DNA from: Bilophila sp964369665
GTDB taxonomy: Bacteria > Desulfobacterota > Desulfovibrionia > Desulfovibrionales > Desulfovibrionaceae
Assembly: GCA_964369665.1 (NCBI GenBank)
Contig: CAYJFS010000002.1
Coordinates: 1-64,000, forward strand
DNA: 64,000 bases
Direction of reading: 5' to 3'
A program made the translations under genes and the position numbers. This document shows positions 57,378-64,000 of the stretch, piece after piece; within the stretch, counting starts at the first letter, position 1, and each line of letters begins with the position of its first letter. Under the pieces are notes generated by a model that worked only from the letters and a program-made list of their open reading frames with translations, was not told the DNA's origin and ran no database searches.

Positions 57378-58484
57378 ATGGCTTATAAAGAGAGTATTAT
57401 TGAACTACATGGTGTTAGTAAATTTTTTGAAGATATTTATGCACTTGATAATATTGATTTAGACATTTCAAATGGTGAATTTTTAACTTTATTAGGGCCT
57501 TCTGGATGTGGGAAAACCACAATGTTAAGACTTCTTTCTGGGTTTGAATCTCCAGATAAAGGTATAATTCTTATTGCTGGTAATAATGTTAACAATGTCC
57601 CTCCAGAACGTCGTCAAGTAAATACAGTTTTTCAGCACTATACACTTTTTCCTCATATGTCAGTTTATGATAATATTGCTTTTGGCTTACGAATGCAACA
57701 ATACCCATCAAAAGAGATACATGAACATGTTGTTAATGTCCTTCGTATGGTGCATTTAGAAGGTTTAGAAGACAGGCGTCCATCACAACTTTCTGGTGGT
57801 CAACAGCAAAGGGTAGCAATTGCAAGAGCTGTTGTGAATAAACCTCTTTTATTGCTTTTGGATGAGCCTTTTAGTGCCCTTGATTATAAGCTGCGGCGTA
57901 CCATGCAGCTAGAAATTAAGCACTTACAACGGCAGCTAGGTATTACATTTGTTTTTGTTACACATGATCAAGAGGAAGCATTTGCAATGTCTGATCGTGT
58001 TGTGGTTATGAATCATGGACGTATTGAGCAAATTGGGACACCACAGTGTATATACGAGGAGCCAGCGAATCTTTTTGTTGCACGTTTTGTTGGTGAAATT
58101 AATATTCTTAAAGGGACTATTTGTTCATGTATAGAAGATGGTCTTTATGAAGCTTCTATTGCTCAGGAGGTATTTCCTTTAAGAACAAAACGTTCTTTTG
58201 AGGTTGGTGATGCAGTCAATGTATTACTGCGGCCTGAAGACATTCGAATTTATGTCCTTTCTGAAAAGAATCCTCAGACACCACATTTAAAAGGAGCAAT
58301 TGAAGAAACTGTATACAAGGGAGCTACAGTAGATATTACTATTGCTCTTGATTCAGGTGGAACACTTTGTGTTGCTGAATTTTTTAATGAAGATGATGCA
58401 GAAATTAGCTATAATAAGGGAGAGCGAGTAGCTCTTACTTGGGTAGATGGATGGGAAGTTGTTTTGCCTTATGAAGCATTTTAG
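57378..58484 (+). CDS. potA: Spermidine/putrescine ABC transporter, ATP-binding protein
   Basis: The 368-residue ATPase has Walker A GPSGCGKTT, the ABC signature LSGGQQQRVAIARA, Walker B LLLLDEPFSALD and the switch HDQEEAFAMSDR. A C-terminal TOBE-type domain follows. It powers the PotBCD importer encoded immediately downstream. The reading frame overlaps potB. In a host-dependent bacterium this system would take polyamines from the host cell, which is inference. Confidence 0.94.
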   Translation: MAYKESIIELHGVSKFFEDIYALDNIDLDISNGEFLTLLGPSGCGKTTMLRLLSGFESPDKGIILIAGNNVNNVPPERRQVNTVFQHYTLFPHMSVYDNIAFGLRMQQYPSKEIHEHVVNVLRMVHLEGLEDRRPSQLSGGQQQRVAIARAVVNKPLLLLLDEPFSALDYKLRRTMQLEIKHLQRQLGITFVFVTHDQEEAFAMSDRVVVMNHGRIEQIGTPQCIYEEPANLFVARFVGEINILKGTICSCIEDGLYEASIAQEVFPLRTKRSFEVGDAVNVLLRPEDIRIYVLSEKNPQTPHLKGAIEETVYKGATVDITIALDSGGTLCVAEFFNEDDAEISYNKGERVALTWVDGWEVVLPYEAF

Positions 58485-59361
58485 TCGTTTAAAAGTGTTC
58501 ACTATAGTTTCTGTTTTTCTTTGGCTTGGTCTTTTTGCTTTATTGCCAACATTAGGTTTGTTTATAACAACATTTTTAATGCCTGGTGAAACAGAGTTTT
58601 TTTCTTTGAACTTTACTTTTGATAACTATATAGAATTATTTGATCCATCATTCCTTTGTATTTTATGGAATTCTATTTGGCTTGCTTTTATGGGTACATG
58701 TGTATGTTTGTTTATAGGTTATCCCTTTGCATATAGAGTAGCACGTTCTTCTACAAAGATAAAACCATGGTTACTTTTTCTTATTATTATACCTTTTTGG
58801 ACTAACTCACTTATACGGACATATGCACTTATTTTACTGTTAAAAGCAGATGGTCTTATAAGTAAGAGCTTGTTATTACTTGGTATTACTCATGAGCCTG
58901 TTTCTTTTCTATATGGTGATTTTGCCATTTTTATGGGGATTACCTATACCTTTTTACCTTTTATGGTACTGCCTTTATATACTATTATTGAACAAATTGA
59001 TCCAAAATTACTTGATGCTGCTAAAGACTTAGGAGCAGATAGTCTGAAAGTTTTTTGGCATGTTACTTTGCCATTAACCTTACCAGGAATAGTTACTGGT
59101 TCAATGTTTGTTTTTCTACCTTCTCTTGGTGCTTTTTATATTCCAGAAGTTTTAGGTGGTTCAAAGAGTATGCTTGTAGGTAGTTTTATTAAAAATCAGT
59201 TTCTTGTAACTTATGACTGGCCTTTAGGGGCAGCTGCAAGTATGGTTCTTACTGTGATTCTATTTGCTTTACTTAGTATTCATCATCTTACTGTACGAAC
59301 AGTTTTTATAAAGAATCGGTGGGAACATAAAGAGAAGAGTTCTTTGGAGCTTATAGCATGA
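58471..59361 (+). CDS. potB: Spermidine/putrescine ABC transporter, permease PotB
   Basis: The permease has six membrane segments and the EAA-loop motif LLDAAKDLGADSLKVFWHVTLPLTLPGI that contacts PotA. The ATG at 58471 (MKHFSRLKVF) is chosen over 58447 because it starts a normal membrane N-terminus. It lies inside the end of potA. Its stop overlaps the potC start (ATGA). Confidence 0.93.
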   Translation: MKHFSRLKVFTIVSVFLWLGLFALLPTLGLFITTFLMPGETEFFSLNFTFDNYIELFDPSFLCILWNSIWLAFMGTCVCLFIGYPFAYRVARSSTKIKPWLLFLIIIPFWTNSLIRTYALILLLKADGLISKSLLLLGITHEPVSFLYGDFAIFMGITYTFLPFMVLPLYTIIEQIDPKLLDAAKDLGADSLKVFWHVTLPLTLPGIVTGSMFVFLPSLGAFYIPEVLGGSKSMLVGSFIKNQFLVTYDWPLGAAASMVLTVILFALLSIHHLTVRTVFIKNRWEHKEKSSLELIA

Positions 59362-60134
59362 TGCGACGTTTGGGACTGGTATGGGTTTGGATTATATATG
59401 GATTTTTATATTTACCTATAGTTATTGTAGTTATTTATTCATTTAATAATGCTAAATACAGCACCCAATGGAAAGGGTTTACTTTACAGTGGTACCAAAA
59501 ACTTATGGATAATACCCCTCTTATAGATGCAGCACTTAATTCACTAAGCATAGCATGTTTATCAGCAACGCTTGCTACAATCCTTGGTGTTTTTACTGCA
59601 TTATGCATTAAGCGATACCTTTTTCCTTTTAGTAAGTTTTTACATGCTGTTATTTATATACTTACTGTTTCTCCTGATATGGTAATGGGTATTTCTTTAC
59701 TTGTTTTTTTTATTGCATTGAATATAAAGCTTGGATTTTTAAGTCTTTTTATTGCACATACAACATTAAGCTTACCTTTTGTTACATTAACAGTTCTTGA
59801 TAGGCTAAAAAGGTTTAATGAAGATTTAGTTGATGCAGCACGTGATCTTGGAGCTTCTGAGCTTCAGGCCTTTTTCTATGTAATAGTACCTCTTATTATG
59901 CCTGGAATTATTGCAGGTTGGCTTTTAGCTTTTACTCTGTCTATAGATGATGTTCTTGTTAGCTTTTTTGTTGCTGGACCAACTTTTGAAGTTCTTCCTT
60001 TGAAGATTTATTCTATGGTACGCTTAGGTGTTAAGCCAGATATTAATGCTCTCTCTGCAATTATGTTTTGTGTCACAGTTGCTTTTGTTGCTGTTGCTTG
60101 GACATTTCTTAGGCCTAAAGCACGTCGAGTATAA
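59358..60134 (+). CDS. potC: Spermidine/putrescine ABC transporter, permease PotC
   Basis: The 258-residue permease has six membrane segments and the EAA motif LVDAARDLGASELQAFFYVIVPLIMPGI. The sequence SIDDVLVSFFVAGP is typical of PotC. The ATG at 59358 overlaps the potB stop; the ATG three bases later is an equal alternative. Confidence 0.94.
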   Translation: MMRRLGLVWVWIIYGFLYLPIVIVVIYSFNNAKYSTQWKGFTLQWYQKLMDNTPLIDAALNSLSIACLSATLATILGVFTALCIKRYLFPFSKFLHAVIYILTVSPDMVMGISLLVFFIALNIKLGFLSLFIAHTTLSLPFVTLTVLDRLKRFNEDLVDAARDLGASELQAFFYVIVPLIMPGIIAGWLLAFTLSIDDVLVSFFVAGPTFEVLPLKIYSMVRLGVKPDINALSAIMFCVTVAFVAVAWTFLRPKARRV

Positions 60135-60154
60135 AAAAAGGTCAATCTAATGGA

Positions 60155-61234
60155 ATGGTTTTAATTATGTTTAAGAGAGTGATAAAGAAGATAGTAAAAG
60201 TTTCAGTCTTCTTTTTTTTAGGAGTAATAGTACATACAAGTTTTGTATATTCAGATACATCAAAGGTACTCTATGTATTCACATGGTCAGAATATATTCC
60301 TTATCGTGTGTTAAAACAGTTTACCCAAGAAACTGGTATAAAAGTTATTATATCTACATTTGAATCAAATGAAAGTATGTATGCAAAGCTACGACTATTA
60401 AACGGAAAAGGATATGATATTGTCATTCCTACAGGATATTTTATTGGGAAGTTACGGAAGGATAACTTATTAGCACGTATAGACAAATCAAAAATTATTG
60501 GTCTTGAAAATATTGCACCTAGAGCATTTAGACAAGCATATGATCCACATAATGAATACTCTATTCCATATATGTTAGGCTCTATTGGGATGCTTGTTAA
60601 TAAAAAAAGTATAGATCCAAAAAGTATGGTAAGTTTTAATGACTTGCTGCGCCCAGAGTTCCATGGGCGTGTTTTACTTTCTGATGATATGCGTGATACT
60701 TTTGGTGTTGCCTTAAAGGCTTGTGGTTACTCTGTGAATACAAGGGATCCTTTGGAGATAAAAGCTGCTTATGAGTGGTTAAAGAAACTTAAGCCTTCTG
60801 TGCGAGTTTTTGATGTGACAGCAACTAAACAAGTTTTTATTAGTGAAGAGGTTTTAGCAGGTATTAGTTGGAATGGAGATGCTTTTATTGCAATCCAAGA
60901 AAATTCTAACCTAGAATTTGTTATCCCCAAAGAAGGATTAGTTACTTGGACAGATAACCTTTCTATACTTGCTAAAGCTGAGAATGTAGAGAACGCATAT
61001 ATATTTATTAATTTTTTATTGCGTCCAGATATTGCTAAAAAGTGTGTAGAAGAGTTTCATTACACTACACCAAATATAGCAGCCCGAAAACTTTTAGAGC
61101 CTCATTATAGAGATAATAAGGTTATCTTCCCTTATGATAAAGATGTGAAAAAAGGGGAAAGTATTAATGGAGTTGGCAGTGCCTTTGAGATTTATTCTTC
61201 ATATTGGGAAGAGTTAAAGTCTGGTAAAGAGTAA
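60155..61234 (+). CDS. potD: Spermidine/putrescine-binding periplasmic protein PotD
   Basis: The 359-residue protein has a signal peptide (KKIVKVSVFFFLGVIVHTSFVYS). A type II periplasmic-binding domain follows, with VFTWSEYIPYRVLKQFTQETG, YDIVIPTGYFIGKL and AGISWNGDAFIA, all typical of PotD/PotF. It delivers polyamine to PotBC. Starts at 60155 and 60167 are both possible and neither has a strong ribosome site. Confidence 0.94.
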   Translation: MVLIMFKRVIKKIVKVSVFFFLGVIVHTSFVYSDTSKVLYVFTWSEYIPYRVLKQFTQETGIKVIISTFESNESMYAKLRLLNGKGYDIVIPTGYFIGKLRKDNLLARIDKSKIIGLENIAPRAFRQAYDPHNEYSIPYMLGSIGMLVNKKSIDPKSMVSFNDLLRPEFHGRVLLSDDMRDTFGVALKACGYSVNTRDPLEIKAAYEWLKKLKPSVRVFDVTATKQVFISEEVLAGISWNGDAFIAIQENSNLEFVIPKEGLVTWTDNLSILAKAENVENAYIFINFLLRPDIAKKCVEEFHYTTPNIAARKLLEPHYRDNKVIFPYDKDVKKGESINGVGSAFEIYSSYWEELKSGKE

Positions 61235-61331
61235 CTTAATATATGTATAGTGTTAACCTGGATAGTTGAGTTTTTATAGGTCAATCTATTAAATAAAAAG
61301 TTTTTGTATGCAGTTAGGTTGTAGAATTATT

Positions 61332-61377
61332 GGGTGTAATAATTAAATTATTTTTGTAGAATTTTTTTATTACACCC
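61332..61377. terminator. Hairpin between potD and the prophage remnant
   Basis: GGGTGTAATAA (61332-61342) and TTATTACACCC (61367-61377) form a perfect 11-bp stem with a 24-nt loop. The flanking genes converge on it. The T run after the stem is weak, so termination efficiency is uncertain. Confidence 0.5.
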
Positions 61378-61398
61378 GTCATTTATTTGAGTTTGTAT

Positions 61399-62667
61399 CT
61401 ATATGTTCTTCCCTAAAATATCTTCAGCAGAAGTAGCCTTAGGTATTTTTAATTTTTCATGGGCCCATTGGGCAGAAATATCCATAATAGGTGAGAGTTT
61501 TGGTAGTGCATCAGCATAAATACCAATTTCTGCAGGAGCTCGAGTATCAAATCTAAAGCTTGGCATTAAAGACATATCTGTAATTCCACAGTTTAATATT
61601 GCCATAGGCATGAGCATTTGCCTAGTAATAGTAGAAGCTATTTGTAGTGCATCAGTAATCATAAGATCACGACGTACCTCATTATGCACTTTTCCTAGAG
61701 CATTCGTACTTGTTTGCCCATCAGCTTGAGAAGTTAATGTACCTCCAAGGATGGCTTTACTCATACCAAGTTCACAACGTGTTATAAGTTGTCCTGGAAT
61801 ATCTTGTGAAGTGCTTGGAGGTGTTTGAAAAAGTACTTCCATGCCAGAAGGTATAATTCCAGCTGCGTCTTGTCCTAATGTTTGGAGTGCACGAAGTAGA
61901 GCACGTTTATCACTAGCACTACTTCCAAGAGGATACTTCCCGATCCTAAAAGGAAGACCATGGATTTGGACATAGTTGACACTTGCTTCAATGGCGTAAG
62001 AACGTATGAGATATGCCCAGGCAACAACACGGAATAAGCCAGTTCTAGGTAGCCAACCAGAGCGTGATCTGTGTGTATGGATAATCCATCCAAGAGGCCA
62101 AAGAGCATCACCATCACCTTTTTTATTGCGGAGTTTAAGTATGTAATTATCTTCTGGTGATAGTTGGAACCATGATTGTGGTCTGTGGTGGAAAGCATAT
62201 GGAATATGAGTGTTACCTTCGTATTTCCATTCAATTTCTAATGCACTAAAGCCATGGCCAACACCATCGGCCATATCAAGTAATAAATCTTCAATAGATG
62301 CTGGGAGATGACTTATTTGTTCTCTAAGAGCGTCTGCAACTTTGATAGCTTTTGAGTCATTTTTATGGGCAGGCACTATCTCCCAATCCAGAGTTAAAAT
62401 AGCCCTTTTTCTTTTAGAGATTTCTGCTGCTAAATGTTCGCAGTGATCTTCCATATCTGAAAAAAGCTGATGTTGTTCAGTAATATGACCTTCATCAGCA
62501 TTTTGGAGTATAGAGCGGAGCTTCCCAGGAGTTAAACCAGATGTTAAGTTGCCCCAGTGTTCTAATGTAAGGAGTGATTTGGTCGTTTCTGTAGCTGATG
62601 TTTGTAATGTTCCATTCAGTACAGGTGTTGTTTTTTTTTGTTTTTTTAAAAGATCAAACAAGTTCAT
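61399..62667 (-). CDS. Mu-like prophage gp29 / DUF935 portal protein
   Basis: The 422-residue protein has the DUF935 features: ISKRKRAILTLDWEIVPA near residue 85, GFSALEIEWKYEGNTHIPYAF and ILGGTLTSQADGQTSTNALGKVHNEVRRDL (in part). In phage Mu this is the portal ring through which DNA is packaged. It appears shorter than Mu gp29, so its C-terminus may be missing. CGGAGA precedes the ATG. The genes that normally lie between Mor and gp29 (lysis, terminase) are absent. Confidence 0.85.
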   Translation of the reverse strand: MNLFDLLKKQKKTTPVLNGTLQTSATETTKSLLTLEHWGNLTSGLTPGKLRSILQNADEGHITEQHQLFSDMEDHCEHLAAEISKRKRAILTLDWEIVPAHKNDSKAIKVADALREQISHLPASIEDLLLDMADGVGHGFSALEIEWKYEGNTHIPYAFHHRPQSWFQLSPEDNYILKLRNKKGDGDALWPLGWIIHTHRSRSGWLPRTGLFRVVAWAYLIRSYAIEASVNYVQIHGLPFRIGKYPLGSSASDKRALLRALQTLGQDAAGIIPSGMEVLFQTPPSTSQDIPGQLITRCELGMSKAILGGTLTSQADGQTSTNALGKVHNEVRRDLMITDALQIASTITRQMLMPMAILNCGITDMSLMPSFRFDTRAPAEIGIYADALPKLSPIMDISAQWAHEKLKIPKATSAEDILGKNI

Positions 62668-62720
62668 TGGGCTATCTCCGTTTTTATTGCTTAAGATATA
62701 AAGGTTTTTTAGCTGTTCAT

Positions 62721-63158
62721 TTAAAGGTATTCCATTACTTCATAGGCTTTTTTAAGAATACGCCAAATGTGTCTATCAGAGAGTTGGTATCTATGAGCTA
62801 AATGAGCAACAAGTTGCCGTTCTGAAATGCCTTTTGCAGCAAGTTTGTCTCTATCCTGGATAATTTGTGCATGTTGTTTGGCAATAAGAAATTTTTTGCA
62901 ATTAGGGATATATATACAGGTTCCTCCAAATGTTTGAACAATATGTTGTGTTTCTTTTTTACCTATTTTTTGTTCAATTTGTGCAATTTTTGTTTTTCCA
63001 GCAACAGTATCTCCTCTAGGTATACGAAGGGTACTCCCTCCAAAATGTTTAATAAGTAAGGATGTCCCTTCATTTCCAATAAGATCTGCAAGGAATTGGA
63101 TTGCTTCAGGGAAGATTTTTAAATTAAATGATGTTGAGTGTAACTGCTGTTGTTGCAT
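62721..63158 (-). CDS. Mor-family transcription activator (Mu-like prophage)
   Basis: The 145-residue protein resembles Mu Mor, the middle-operon activator. FGGSTLRIPRG and FGGTCIYIPNC form a repeated segment. The C-terminal helix-turn-helix is GISERQLVAHLAHRYQLSDRHIWRILKKA. AAGGAG lies before the ATG. It sits between the DUF3164 gene and the portal gene, all on the minus strand. Confidence 0.82.
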   Translation of the reverse strand: MQQQQLHSTSFNLKIFPEAIQFLADLIGNEGTSLLIKHFGGSTLRIPRGDTVAGKTKIAQIEQKIGKKETQHIVQTFGGTCIYIPNCKKFLIAKQHAQIIQDRDKLAAKGISERQLVAHLAHRYQLSDRHIWRILKKAYEVMEYL

Positions 63159-63192
63159 AGTTTTTACTCCTTTTTACATCATAATGTATGGG

Positions 63193-63837
63193 TTAAAGAG
63201 AAGACATTTCAAGAGATATATTTTTAAATTGGCCATCTTCAGTTTTTTCATATATGCGTATATATGATTTTGTTTCCATAATCTGGACACTGTCTGTGAT
63301 AGCGTGCATTGCTTGTTTCCATTGGTAATCTTCAATATGTAGCTTTCTTAATGAAAGAATTGCACTTATGCTTAGCTTACCCTTCTTATCTAATTTAAAG
63401 GCATGCTCTACAATAACACGAACTTTATCTGAGCTGTCTTGAGTCCATTTTTTTAGGCAATCATTAATAAGAGATTTTGCAATATGTAAACGCTCATCAA
63501 AAGTTATTTTGTCTAATAACTGTCTTTTAATTTGATATTTACCATCAAAAGAAGCTATTGTGACATTACCTTTTTTCCCTCCAATAGGTGCATGATATGC
63601 TTCAGCAGATTTTGCTATAAATGATTCCATATCCAATAAAAGTTCAGATTTAAGCTTCATCAATTGTTCATGCATACTTTTTACCTTAGCTATTTTATCC
63701 ATAACAAAACAATGTCTCTCAATATCTATTGGCTTAACTTTATGTTGAGGGATAAGGTAGCCTTGAGCATTTTGCATATAGTTTTTTGTGTATTCTTCTT
63801 TATAAGCATTTTCTTGAAAAGTTACTTGTTCAGGCAT
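63193..63837 (-). CDS. DUF3164 family protein (Mu-like prophage early region)
   Basis: The 214-residue protein matches the DUF3164 family of Mu-like phages: GYLIPQHKVKPIDIERH near the N-terminus, GGKKGNVTIASFDGKYQI in the middle and LRKLHIEDYQWKQAMHAI with SYIRIYE at the end. The family lies in the early region of Mu-like phages and its function is not established. AAAAAGGAG precedes the ATG. The remainder of the window (63838-64000) shows no gene and may hold its promoter. Confidence 0.85.
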   Translation of the reverse strand: MPEQVTFQENAYKEEYTKNYMQNAQGYLIPQHKVKPIDIERHCFVMDKIAKVKSMHEQLMKLKSELLLDMESFIAKSAEAYHAPIGGKKGNVTIASFDGKYQIKRQLLDKITFDERLHIAKSLINDCLKKWTQDSSDKVRVIVEHAFKLDKKGKLSISAILSLRKLHIEDYQWKQAMHAITDSVQIMETKSYIRIYEKTEDGQFKNISLEMSSL

Positions 63838-64000
63838 AAGAACTCCTTTTTTATGTATATTGATTTTATAGATATTTTACATTGACCATAGACAAGTATG
63901 ATGTTATTTTTATTGTGCAGGTAGAAGTTCGATTAAACATAAAATTGTAATTACACATTTTTATGTAACAGTCAAACATTTTTTTGTATTTTTTTTGATA

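Noticed and set aside
61320..61400. Possible Mu-type prophage end near potD
   Set aside because: No sequence resembling known Mu ends and no short target duplication could be recognised by eye.

Overview
The window looks like a low-GC member of the Desulfovibrionaceae with a reduced, host-adapted genome, most likely Lawsonia intracellularis or a close relative. This assignment comes from gene content and style, not from a database match. The signs are AT-rich DNA with long AT-rich spacers, a KorDABC-type 2-oxoacid:ferredoxin oxidoreductase, an RluD-CoaE fusion, small ferredoxins, fresh multi-frameshift pseudogenes and a polyamine importer.

Layout. 1-0.7 kb: a 50-nt poly-C tract running into the 3' part of a polysaccharide-deacetylase-like gene. 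1.5-10.3 kb (minus strand): the replication cluster dnaA-dnaN-gyrB-gyrA, then a TPR lipoprotein and a 2[4Fe-4S] ferredoxin. Gene orientation diverges at about 10.4 kb. Hand counts of G and C place the skew switch slightly left of that, around dnaN/dnaA, so the origin may lie in the very AT-rich dnaA-dnaN spacer. 10.5-15.8 kb: an M23 peptidase, queA and korDABC. 16-22.4 kb: tRNA-Leu and the protein-quality operon tig-clpP-clpX-lon. 22.5-27.7 kb: a VKOR-thioredoxin-like membrane protein, glmU, a ZapB-like/ZapA pair, a probable 6S RNA and rny.

27.9-34.7 kb is a decaying zone. It holds an exported HD phosphohydrolase, an asparagine-synthetase-like pseudogene with three frameshifts, a catalase pseudogene with three frameshifts, about 1.1 kb of gene debris, and tRNA-Thr. 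34.8-39.7 kb: a small secreted protein, a Bax-inhibitor-1 family protein, Pit with a DUF47 partner, an RluA-type synthase, two small paralogous one-TM proteins and a thioesterase. One of the small proteins carries an in-frame TGA followed by a SECIS-like hairpin. 40-45.9 kb: the RluD-CoaE fusion, a parS-like site, parAB, a heptose-7-P kinase and hemW. 46-54.4 kb: pyrBC, miaB, a PHP-family protein with its metal ligands lost, an M24 peptidase, a GT4 glycosyltransferase, an O-antigen-ligase-like protein and rpmB. 54.6-61.2 kb: an LpoA-like lipoprotein and potABCD. 61.4-64 kb: remains of a Mu-like prophage (gp29 portal, Mor, DUF3164).

Most of the window is core metabolism and information processing. 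The best candidates for something undescribed are the TGA-containing small membrane protein (39.1-39.3 kb), the metal-less PHP protein (50 kb), the exported HD hydrolase (28 kb) and the intragenic poly-C tract (1-50).
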